Source: Rubeoparvulum massiliense
GTDB lineage: Bacteria > Bacillota > Bacilli > Rubeoparvulales > Rubeoparvulaceae
DNA length: 64,000 nucleotides
Direction: 5' to 3'
Assembly (NCBI RefSeq): GCF_001049895.1
Contig: NZ_CVPE01000005.1
Location: forward strand, 1 to 64,000
Under the pieces are notes generated by a model that ran no database searches, had not been told where the DNA came from, and worked only from the letters and a program-made list of their open reading frames with translations. Shown here in pieces: positions 56,039 through 63,404 of this stretch (its first letter is position 1; every line of letters starts with the position of its first letter). A program made the position numbers and the translations under genes.

Positions 56039-56536
56039 ATGGAAAATGTAGTGGATGTAATCCACCAACATGCCTTACAGGTATTAAGAGAACGCGGCGT
56101 ACACTTAGAGGATATTGCCCAACTAGTCTATGATCTACAGAGTGACTATCAGGATGAGTTAAGTATGCAGGAATGTCGATTTCATGTTGACAAGGTGCTC
56201 GAGAAAAGAGAAATTCATAATGCCATCATCACGGGCATCGAAATTGATCGTCTTGCTGAAGAAGGACACATACGCTCCCCATTATTGGAGATGATCAGGA
56301 GCGATGAGGGATTATATGGGGTCGATGAGGTCTTAGCCTTTTCTATTACCAATGTCTACGGAAGTATTGGCTTAACCAATTTCGGATACCTGGATAAACT
56401 AAAGCCAGGGATACTCAAGGAGATTAACGCGCACTTAGGAGGTCAAGTCAATACCTTTCTTGATGATATTGTTGCTGCAATTGCAGCTGCTGCTTCAAGT
56501 CGTCTCGCCCATAACAAGGCAGGAACACGGGCATAA
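56039..56536 (+). CDS. yutG: Phosphatidylglycerophosphatase A-like protein (YutG)
   Basis: 165 residues. The C-terminal part of PgpA: ELSMQECRFHVDKVLEKREIHNAIITGIEIDRLAE and DEGLYGVDEVLAFSITNVYGSIGLTNFGYLDK (D and GSIG motifs). The short YutG form lacks the membrane anchor of E. coli PgpA. The ATG at 56039 has GGAGG 7 nt upstream. Phosphatase role is inferred from family. Confidence 0.85.
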   Translation: MENVVDVIHQHALQVLRERGVHLEDIAQLVYDLQSDYQDELSMQECRFHVDKVLEKREIHNAIITGIEIDRLAEEGHIRSPLLEMIRSDEGLYGVDEVLAFSITNVYGSIGLTNFGYLDKLKPGILKEINAHLGGQVNTFLDDIVAAIAAAASSRLAHNKAGTRA

Positions 56537-56553
56537 TCCCAGATTGCAAATCA

Positions 56554-56592
56554 AAAAAAGACTTCTTCAATGATGAAGAAAGTCTTCTTTTG
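56554..56592. terminator. Bidirectional terminator
   Basis: AAGACTT-CTTCA and TGAAG-AAAGTCTT arms with an ATGA loop lie between convergent yutG and the SufR-like gene. They are followed by TCTTTT on the plus strand and TTTTTTTG on the minus strand. Confidence 0.88.
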
Positions 56593-56606
56593 TCTGTCTT
56601 GCCTGC

Positions 56607-57248
56607 TTATTGCTCTTCTACTGTATAGACGCAATGTTCTCCTGTACCTAATGCCATGCACTGTGTTCGCTCCACTCGCGCTTGGAGTACATTGGTAAAG
56701 AGCTGTAGTTCACAATGGCACGCTTTCTCAAATTGTCGAGCAACATCGGCGATGGGACAATGAAGCTCACGGACAATATAACGACCGTCAGCATCCTGGT
56801 CCCACTCCGCCATATATCCACGTTCATTCTGAAATTGCACGAGTCGTTCTACTCTTTGTGGGAGGGATAAATCAGTTGAAATCACTTTTTGCATCTCATT
56901 ATGTAGGCGCTGCTCCCGCCGTTCAAAGAAGCGATCCACCTTCTCCTTGCCAGCAACTGCCTCCATATCCTGCAAGATTTCAACAACCAGTTCTGCGTAA
57001 TTATTGGGGAAATGGGCTTCCGCTTCCTCAGTCAATGAATACACATGAGAGGGGCGTCCCATCGCTTGGCGAACGAGCGTTGAATGGATGAGCATATCCC
57101 GTTCCAATGTGTGAAGGTGACGACGAACAGCCATTTCCGTAATGTCCAAGCTTTTTGCTAGGTCACCTACGGACATAGAGCCCTCCCGCTTTAAGAGAAG
57201 TACGATTTGATCGCGCGTTGAGCCTGTTTTATCATCGACCACTTGCAT
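56607..57248 (-). CDS. SufR-like helix-turn-helix transcriptional regulator
   Basis: 213 residues. An N-terminal winged helix (TRDQIVLLLKREGSMSVGDLAKSLDITEMAVRRHLHTLER) and a C-terminal region with clustered cysteines (LHCPIADVARQFEKACHCEL and RTQCMALGTGEHC) fit Fe-S-sensing SufR/DeoR-like regulators. Its location among Fe-S and flavin genes agrees. The ATG at 57248 is close to its Shine-Dalgarno; a GTG at 57239 is an alternative. Target genes unknown. Confidence 0.8.
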   Translation of the reverse strand: MQVVDDKTGSTRDQIVLLLKREGSMSVGDLAKSLDITEMAVRRHLHTLERDMLIHSTLVRQAMGRPSHVYSLTEEAEAHFPNNYAELVVEILQDMEAVAGKEKVDRFFERREQRLHNEMQKVISTDLSLPQRVERLVQFQNERGYMAEWDQDADGRYIVRELHCPIADVARQFEKACHCELQLFTNVLQARVERTQCMALGTGEHCVYTVEEQ

Positions 57249-57384
57249 CACCTCGTTTTCCCCATTGTACCCTATTATCAAGCTTTCCACAATTATTAAA
57301 CTGTTTTGTTGGTAAAGTAGGCGAGGCTCAGAAGGAGTGTTTACTACACCTGAGCCCTAGTCCTCCTTATTTCGAAGCTTGCTG

Positions 57385-57804
57385 CTAAAATAGCTCTCTA
57401 GCTAAGTAGCTACGAACCTGTTCACAAAAGGCTGGGATGATCTGTTCTGCAACATGGGCCATCTCATATACTTTCTCTTGACCCAACTCATAATATTGTT
57501 GGACCAATTCCTTCCGCATCATTACCAATGGCTTCATTTGTTCTGCTAATGGGGAAGAAAGAACCGATTGATCACACAGGATATCAATAATGTCTGAGTA
57601 GCTCCCAGGATCGCGCATAATAAATCCATCAATCAAGGCATTGCCCACATCGGTAATCGACTCGATGGTTACATGGACGATACGTTCTACGGCTAAAATA
57701 TGAAGTGAGTCTGTTTCCTTCACCAACTGAGGGATCAGGGTCGCAAGTTCCTCAATAAAATGCAGGCGCTTTTCAATTCCTTTCGTATCAACATCGTACA
57801 TCAT
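57385..57804 (-). CDS. yutE: DUF86/HepT-like protein (YutE)
   Basis: 139 residues, all helical. It resembles YutE/HepT, the RNase-like partner of MNT antitoxins, but the catalytic R-x4-6-H motif is altered to RKELVQQYYEL with no His. No nucleotidyltransferase antitoxin gene lies beside it, so a toxin role is doubtful. ATG at 57804 follows AAGGAG. Confidence 0.75.
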   Translation of the reverse strand: MMYDVDTKGIEKRLHFIEELATLIPQLVKETDSLHILAVERIVHVTIESITDVGNALIDGFIMRDPGSYSDIIDILCDQSVLSSPLAEQMKPLVMMRKELVQQYYELGQEKVYEMAHVAEQIIPAFCEQVRSYLARELF

Positions 57805-57892
57805 GGTCACTCCTTGTATTGTAGACTTTTGTGCATTGATTCACATACCATTTACGATTATACCATCATTTCCCGCCATTAAACATGTAAAG

Positions 57893-57922
57893 AAAAGGCT
57901 ACTGCTAAAGCAGTGGCCTTTT
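57893..57922 (-). terminator. Terminator after the EAL-domain gene
   Basis: On the minus strand, AGGCCACTGC and GCAGTAGCCT arms (one mismatch) with a TTTA loop are followed by TTTCTTT. Confidence 0.85.
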
Positions 57923-57935
57923 GATGGTTCGATTA

Positions 57936-59270
57936 CTACGCATGATTTCTCGCTTCTTCCACTTGGGAGAGACAGGCATTAAAATCAGCAGAGGGATGTG
58001 CAAAGAGGTATCCCTGCGCAAAATGAATGCCATTTTGCCGTAGAGTAAGGAGCTCCTCCTCTCGTTCGATTCCTTCTGCAACAATCTTTGCGCCAATTTG
58101 CTGCGCAACATGCACCAATGCTTGTAAGATGGAGACCTTCACTTCGTCTTGATCAATATTGGTGATAATAGAGCGATCTACCTTGATGATATCAGGTATA
58201 ACCTGCTGAATCATATGAAATCCAGAATAGCCCACTCCGACATCATCAATGGCAATGCGAAATCCGTGCTGACGAATCTGCTTCAAGGTTTCTTGAAGAT
58301 CAGGATAATGATCGATGGATTCCCGTTCTGTGATCTCAAAAATGAACTGATCTGCCCGAAGTCCAGGATGATGCTCTAGCATATTCAAAACATCCTTCAA
58401 CAATCTCCGTTGATTGAATGTAGAGGCTGTTAGATTAACAAAAATATTCCCATCCACATGATTCCGTTCTAATTCATCAAGTGCTCGCTGTAATACGATC
58501 TGTTCCAAATCATAAACCAGATGACATTGCTCAGCAAAGCTAAATAAGGATAGGGGAGAATAGTATGGTGAATCGAGGGGACCACGTGTTAGGATCTCCC
58601 AGCCATAAATTTGATTCTGCTGGATATCCACAATGGGCTGCGCCAAAATGGAGATCAGTTGATCATGTAGAATCCGCCCCATATCTTGCTGGATTTGATA
58701 ATACTCCTCATTCACCTGCTTCTTAGCTATAGCATGGGCAAATGAGTAGGCTACATGAACTTCATCATCAATATTGGCTTTGGGCTTGATCAATGAGTAG
58801 CCCATATGAAATTGTAATTTACGGCAAAGAATCGGCTTTAGGGTTTCATTCGCTTCCTGTTCAATCGCTATCTTCACAGTCTCTAATTGCTTTTGGATTC
58901 GAGGATGATTGACCTCATTCATCGCAATTAAGGCTGCGTACTCATCACCATGAAAGCGATTGACGAGTAATAGCTCTTTATCTTCAAAGCTACTGGTTAA
59001 TACTTTGCGAAATAAAATCGCTAGAGTCCTATGTATTGTATCTAGCTCCATTACAGCTTGATTCGCTTCAAATTCTCCATATTGTACAATGTCAAAGAGC
59101 AGGATGGCTACCTGTTTACCCTTTTTTTGCTCTTTTTTCACAGCAGCAAGAAGTGGATTCCGGATGGTGAATGTAGGAGGAAAAAATCGGATAAGCCTTC
59201 CTGGTACTGGTAAATATATGAAGGAACGAAGTATATTGCCAATGTTTTTGATCACTCGATATTTTTCCAA
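57936..59270 (-). CDS. EAL-domain protein with degenerate GGDEF
   Basis: 444 residues. A diguanylate-cyclase-like domain (about 50-180) has the motif RFHGDEY in place of GGDEF and is surely inactive as a cyclase. An EAL domain (about 205-435) keeps its key residues: EIL in GWEILTRG, NLTAST, EITERE, DDVGVGYSG, IIKVDRS and VAEGIERE. It probably hydrolyses c-di-GMP. The TTG at 59270 is chosen: AAGGA lies 6 nt upstream, and a consensus promoter follows upstream at 59362-59370. The longer frame would run into the divergent DUF3055 gene. Confidence 0.82.
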   Translation of the reverse strand: MEKYRVIKNIGNILRSFIYLPVPGRLIRFFPPTFTIRNPLLAAVKKEQKKGKQVAILLFDIVQYGEFEANQAVMELDTIHRTLAILFRKVLTSSFEDKELLLVNRFHGDEYAALIAMNEVNHPRIQKQLETVKIAIEQEANETLKPILCRKLQFHMGYSLIKPKANIDDEVHVAYSFAHAIAKKQVNEEYYQIQQDMGRILHDQLISILAQPIVDIQQNQIYGWEILTRGPLDSPYYSPLSLFSFAEQCHLVYDLEQIVLQRALDELERNHVDGNIFVNLTASTFNQRRLLKDVLNMLEHHPGLRADQFIFEITERESIDHYPDLQETLKQIRQHGFRIAIDDVGVGYSGFHMIQQVIPDIIKVDRSIITNIDQDEVKVSILQALVHVAQQIGAKIVAEGIEREEELLTLRQNGIHFAQGYLFAHPSADFNACLSQVEEARNHA

Positions 59271-59361
59271 AACAGTTCCTTCCTCTCCTAGAAATACAAA
59301 TGCTCCAACTCTTACTGTGAATATAGGTAAACTGTGAATACGGGAAAAACTGTATAAACTT

Positions 59362-59370
59362 ATTATAGCA
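59362..59370 (-). promoter_or_regulatory. Extended -10 promoter of the EAL gene
   Basis: On the minus strand TGCTATAAT is a perfect extended -10. It lies about 90 nt before the chosen TTG start and supports the shorter gene model. Confidence 0.6.
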
Positions 59371-59496
59371 TCGAAATAGCCCAGAAGAAAAGATACCCAA
59401 ATAATACGTAAAGTATCCTTACTACCCAATCCTTTCCCTTTACGTATATAATAACAATAAGCATAGTAAAAAAACAAAGCAAAGGAAGGGTCCACC

Positions 59497-59772
59497 ATGA
59501 TCTCTGACGAAATGGATTTTTTATATGACGACGTAGAAGAGACCAGAACCCGTTTTGTCTCTTTCATCGGAAAGAGTAAACGTTTTGATCTGGCCATTCT
59601 CTATACAGATCGTTTTTTTGGAAAGGTAATGGTCATCGATATCCAATCCGGTCGCTCCGCTTTGATTGGCGATGATGACCTCAATGAAGAAGGCTACCTG
59701 CAACATGCGTTTGCACTAAATGATGAAGAGGCTCAGCTATTACACCATTTCTTATTTCAAGTAATTCAATAA
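59497..59772 (+). CDS. DUF3055 family protein
   Basis: 91 residues. LYDDVEETRTRFVSFIG, RFDLAILYTDRFFGK and GYLQHAFALNDEEAQLL are characteristic of DUF3055, a small conserved Bacillales family of unknown function. ATG has AAGGAAGGG at good spacing. A TATAAT at 59447-59452 may be its -10. It is divergent from the EAL gene. Confidence 0.88.
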   Translation: MISDEMDFLYDDVEETRTRFVSFIGKSKRFDLAILYTDRFFGKVMVIDIQSGRSALIGDDDLNEEGYLQHAFALNDEEAQLLHHFLFQVIQ

Positions 59773-59793
59773 AGAAACGCTAAGATAGAACAA

Positions 59794-59841
59794 ATGACCA
59801 AGCAGAGGAAATACAAGCCCTCCGCTATGGTCACTTTTTTT
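59794..59841 (+). terminator. Terminator after DUF3055
   Basis: TGACCA-AGC-GAGG pairs with CCTC-CGCT-TGGTCA and is followed by TTTTTTTC. Confidence 0.85.
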
Positions 59842-59845
59842 CAGC

Positions 59846-60313
59846 TCAATGAATTTCTTTAGTTGGAATTACTGTTACATCTTTCTGTGAAGAATTACTA
59901 CTAGTTCTTCGCCTTGAACGATGATGATTGCGAGAACGCCGATTAGAAATTGAATTTTTTCTCCCCGCTGGTTTGTCCTGCCTTTGCTCTTTATCCTCAT
60001 TCCCATCAACTTGTTGAGGTTGATGCTCCCCATCCTCTAATTCCTGATGTCTTTGAAGGACAAAATATGAACAACCAAAATTGCAGAACTCCTTAATATA
60101 CTCATCAAGAAAACTGATCTTCATATCAAAAGGAACGTTTTTTCGATGATCATGGTAGAATCCCTTTAAACGTAATTGCCCATAGCCCCAGTCACCGACA
60201 ATGAAATCAAATTTATCGAGTATATCCATGTAACGTTCACGGAATGCCTCTACATTCCAACCATCTTTAAAATCCTCTACCAGTTCATAGGCGTGATTGT
60301 CGAGACGGATCAC
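59846..60313 (-). CDS. yutD: YutD family protein (DUF1027)
   Basis: 155 residues. DGWNVEAFRERYMDILDKFDFIVGDWGYGQLRLKGFY and CNFGCSYFVLQ match YutD. The last 60 residues are a disordered, strongly basic Arg/Ser-rich tail (RRSRNHHRSRRRTSS), which could bind nucleic acid. The start is GTG behind GAGGTG. Function unknown. Confidence 0.85.
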   Translation of the reverse strand: MIRLDNHAYELVEDFKDGWNVEAFRERYMDILDKFDFIVGDWGYGQLRLKGFYHDHRKNVPFDMKISFLDEYIKEFCNFGCSYFVLQRHQELEDGEHQPQQVDGNEDKEQRQDKPAGRKNSISNRRSRNHHRSRRRTSSNSSQKDVTVIPTKEIH

Positions 60314-60542
60314 ATCAGCACCTCATTCTCTAAATATTGTCTGAGCCACGTAAAGATGGCCGCTTCCTTCTCTATCATTATACCCAATTTTAGCAATGGG
60401 TGAAGTATTCCCTTCTTTTAACGCTGCAATATGAGTAATAATATAGTACTTCTTATCTCGTGACAAGGGTCGTAGCTTATCAGCAGATCGTTCTAATTAT
60501 TATTAACCCTTCAATGATAGATTATTGAGAGGAGTGGTTCAC

Positions 60543-61760
60543 ATCGAACGAACAGTGAAGCTGCAAGGTCATATTATTCAAGAGCGTTGGTTTGATCAAC
60601 TGGAGCGCGTGATGAAGCTCCATCAAGGAAGTTATACGGTCCTGGAATTTCATGTAGGAAAAGAAGAGAAGGATCTCTCTTCCCTTACATTACTCATCCA
60701 CCTTCCCCAGCAAGAGTGGGATCCACTATTGGAGCAATTAAGACACCCTCAGCTTGAACTCACCGTCGTGGAAGAAGCGATCCAACTTCAAAGATGTACA
60801 AAGGATCAAACCGCCCCCCGTGATTTTTATTCCACCACCAATCATCCTACAGAAGTCTACTGGGAAGGTCAATGGATCCCTGTCAGCTATCAACGTATGG
60901 ATGCATCCATTGTGATACGTGACGGAAAAGCAATCTGTACAAAACTTCGTGATCTACGAGCAGGCGATTTGGTGGTATGTGGGGAACATGGTATTCGAAT
61001 TCATCCCCCTCAGCAAGAAGATCGTCATGACCACTTTGCCTTTATGACCACGGAGGTGAGCTCTGAGCGTTATGTGGAACGTCAGGTACGCCACCTTGCA
61101 GAGACCATGCTAGAAATTCAGCAACGTCAGGGACGAATCATCTTTGTTGCTGGACCGGTGGTTGTTCATACCGGTGGTGTTCAACCGATGGTAGAACTGA
61201 TCGAAAAAGGCTATGTCCAAGGTTTTCTAAGCGGTAATGCCCTGGCTGTCCATGATATTGAACACGCCCTTTACGGTACATCATTGGGCGTTCATTTAGA
61301 GAGCGGTGAACTAGCTCCTAGTGGACATAAACATCATATGATGGCCATTAATGAGATCAATCATGCTGGTAGCATTGTCGAAGCCGTACAAAAAGGCGTT
61401 CTGCAATCAGGAATTATGCATGCCTTAGTCCAATATCAGATTCCCTTCTCCCTGGCTGGTTCCATCCGTGATGATGGACCCCTTCCTGATACGGAGATGG
61501 ATCTCATTCAGGCGCAAGCGCAGTATGCCACCATTATCGAAGGCTGTGAGATAGTCATCATGCTCTCTAGTATGCTTCATGCCATTGGTACTGGTAACAT
61601 GCTACCTAGCACCGTAAAAACCATCTGTGTTGATATTAATCCTGCGGTGGTAGCCAAGCTAGCTGATCGAGGCTCAGCACAGGCAGAAGGACTTGTAACC
61701 GATGTTGGCTTATTCCTCACTTTACTCAATCAATATTGTCGCCCTATTATCTCAACCTAG
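60543..61760 (+). CDS. LOR/SDH-domain (TIGR00300) protein, ornithine cyclodeaminase-like
   Basis: About 405 residues. The N-terminus ERTVKLQGHIIQE and a nucleotide-binding C-terminal half (IIFVAGPVVVHTGGVQPMVELIEKGYVQGFLSGNALAVHDIE; SGHKHHMMAINEINHAGSI; TICVDINPAVVAKLADRG) are those of the TIGR00300 family. Its archaeal member is an NAD-dependent ornithine cyclodeaminase. The start is uncertain: GAGAGGAG fits best to an ATC codon at 60543, while TTG 60525 and GTG 60534 are badly placed. It is 15 nt ahead of larE, so it is probably part of the lar operon. Substrate unknown. Confidence 0.8.
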   Translation: MERTVKLQGHIIQERWFDQLERVMKLHQGSYTVLEFHVGKEEKDLSSLTLLIHLPQQEWDPLLEQLRHPQLELTVVEEAIQLQRCTKDQTAPRDFYSTTNHPTEVYWEGQWIPVSYQRMDASIVIRDGKAICTKLRDLRAGDLVVCGEHGIRIHPPQQEDRHDHFAFMTTEVSSERYVERQVRHLAETMLEIQQRQGRIIFVAGPVVVHTGGVQPMVELIEKGYVQGFLSGNALAVHDIEHALYGTSLGVHLESGELAPSGHKHHMMAINEINHAGSIVEAVQKGVLQSGIMHALVQYQIPFSLAGSIRDDGPLPDTEMDLIQAQAQYATIIEGCEIVIMLSSMLHAIGTGNMLPSTVKTICVDINPAVVAKLADRGSAQAEGLVTDVGLFLTLLNQYCRPIIST

Positions 61761-61762
61761 AA

Positions 61763-61774
61763 GGAGGTACCTCC
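61763..61774 (+). repeat. Palindrome covering the larE Shine-Dalgarno
   Basis: GGAGGTACCTCC is a perfect 12-bp palindrome that contains the ribosome-binding site of larE, 1 nt before the ATG. It could pair within or between transcripts and hide the site. Confidence 0.45.
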
Positions 61775-61775
61775 C

Positions 61776-62588
61776 ATGGATCTTTATGAAAAAAACCAAG
61801 TACTGGGTCAACTGTTATCTTCCCTGGAGCGCTGCTTAGTCGCCTTTTCAGGAGGAGTTGACAGCACATTTCTCCTCGCCCGTGCATACGAACAACTAGG
61901 TGACCAAGTGAGTGCCGTAATCGCTGCGTCAGAAACCTTCCCCGTTAGAGAGTATGACGCTGCCATGCAGCTCGCCCTACAATTACATGTTCCAGTGATC
62001 GAAACCTCCGTCTCAGAATTGACCAACCCCCATTTTGTCAATAATCAAAAGGATCGTTGCTATCATTGTAAGCATGGGCTATATTCCCATCTCAATCAAT
62101 TGGCGAAGAAGCTGAATTTTCCTTATATTCTCGATGGAACCAATCACGATGATTTGGGTGATTATCGTCCAGGCTTAGAAGCAAAAGAGGAGCAAGGGAT
62201 TCGTAGTCCCCTCCTTGAGGTAGGACTTACCAAGGCAGAGATTCGGCAGCTTTCAAAAGAGATGAATCTTCCCACTTGGAATAAACCATCCTTTGCCTGT
62301 CTCTCCTCACGAATTCCTTATGGTCAAGTAATCACCCAAACAAAAATTGATCAGTTGGATGCTGCAGAGCATTTTTTATTAGAGCTGGGATTTTATCAAG
62401 TACGGGTTCGCCATCATGGGGAGATGGCACGAATTGAAGTATTGCCAGCAGAGATGGAGAGGGTGGTACAATCCCATGAGCGTATCCTTCCCTATTTCCA
62501 AGCCCTTGGTTTTACCTATGTCACATTAGATCTTCAAGGCTACCGAACAGGGAGCATGAATGAAGTCCTCCAATTGAAGGAAGGGTAA
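61776..62588 (+). CDS. larE: Sacrificial sulfur transferase LarE
   Basis: 270 residues. ATP-pyrophosphatase fold with PP-loop SGGVDSTFLLA (about residues 25-35), CYHCKHGLY, LDGTNHDDLGDYRPG and the KPSFACLSSRIPYG motif whose Cys is the donor sulfur in lactate racemase cofactor synthesis. It puts sulfur on pyridinium biscarboxylate mononucleotide to make the nickel-pincer nucleotide. RBS AAGGAGG. larB starts directly after its stop. Confidence 0.95.
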   Translation: MDLYEKNQVLGQLLSSLERCLVAFSGGVDSTFLLARAYEQLGDQVSAVIAASETFPVREYDAAMQLALQLHVPVIETSVSELTNPHFVNNQKDRCYHCKHGLYSHLNQLAKKLNFPYILDGTNHDDLGDYRPGLEAKEEQGIRSPLLEVGLTKAEIRQLSKEMNLPTWNKPSFACLSSRIPYGQVITQTKIDQLDAAEHFLLELGFYQVRVRHHGEMARIEVLPAEMERVVQSHERILPYFQALGFTYVTLDLQGYRTGSMNEVLQLKEG

Positions 62589-63404
62589 ATGATGAATTCA
62601 AATGAATTAATGCAACTTCTACAAGCGGTTCGTGATAAAAAGCGTGATATTCATGAAGTAGCAAGAGAATTGACCCAATACAGCAAACAGGTGGAGCAGC
62701 TAGGCTTCTCCACCTTGGACATTCAGCGTGAAAGCAGAAAGGGATTTCCTGAAGTGATCTACGGAGAAGGCAAAACCGTGCCTCAGCTCCGATCCATCAT
62801 GGAACGTTTGATGGTTCACCACCATACCGTCTTTGCTACAAGAGTCTCCATGAAAAAAGCAGAAGAATTACAAAAGCAACTATCCAGTATCCAATATGAC
62901 CCCACATCACGTATCCTCTACTGGCAACGAAAAGGGCAGAGCAATGCTCAACACGCTGGTACAGTTGCCATCCTCTGTGCAGGAACCTCCGACCTACCTG
63001 TGGCTGAAGAAGCTGCACTATCAGCTGAATTGCTTAATCAACAGGCATTGCGTATCTATGATGTAGGCGTCGCTGGATTGCATCGCCTAATTAATCGTCT
63101 TCCTCAGATTATGACCGCTGATGTTGTGGTAGTCGTAGCAGGAATGGAAGGCGCACTCCCTAGTGTGATGGCAGGATTGATCGATAAGCCTGTCATCGCA
63201 GTTCCAACCAGCATTGGGTATGGTACCAGCTTTCATGGAGTAACTGCATTGTTGTCCATGTTAAATAGTTGCTCATCAGGTATCTCTGTGGTCAATATCG
63301 ATAATGGCTTCGGTGCTGCCTATCAAGCTGCCTTAATTACGAAAGGTATAAGAGATTATCAGAATCGACGGGAGGTGGACGACCATGAATCATCTTCACT
63401 TTGA
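62589..63404 (+). CDS. larB: Nickel-pincer cofactor carboxylase LarB
   Basis: 271 residues. PurE/AIR-carboxylase-like C-terminal domain: LCAGTSDLPVAEEAALSAEL, VAGMEGALPSVMAGLIDKPVIAVPTSIGYGTSF and NIDNGFGAAYQAAL. LarB carboxylates and hydrolyses nicotinic acid adenine dinucleotide, the first step of the cofactor pathway. ATG ATG at 62589/62592; RBS AAGGAAGG lies inside the larE end. It overlaps larC by 20 nt. Confidence 0.95.
   Translation: MMNSNELMQLLQAVRDKKRDIHEVARELTQYSKQVEQLGFSTLDIQRESRKGFPEVIYGEGKTVPQLRSIMERLMVHHHTVFATRVSMKKAEELQKQLSSIQYDPTSRILYWQRKGQSNAQHAGTVAILCAGTSDLPVAEEAALSAELLNQQALRIYDVGVAGLHRLINRLPQIMTADVVVVVAGMEGALPSVMAGLIDKPVIAVPTSIGYGTSFHGVTALLSMLNSCSSGISVVNIDNGFGAAYQAALITKGIRDYQNRREVDDHESSSL

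Noticed and set aside
57385-57804. A HepT/MNT toxin-antitoxin module
   Set aside because: No nucleotidyltransferase antitoxin gene is adjacent, and the catalytic His of HepT is missing.
59271-59597. N-terminal extension of the EAL protein with an apparent membrane segment
   Set aside because: It would cover the start of the divergent DUF3055 gene and a consensus extended -10 promoter at 59362-59370. A TTG with a good Shine-Dalgarno at 59270 gives a better model.
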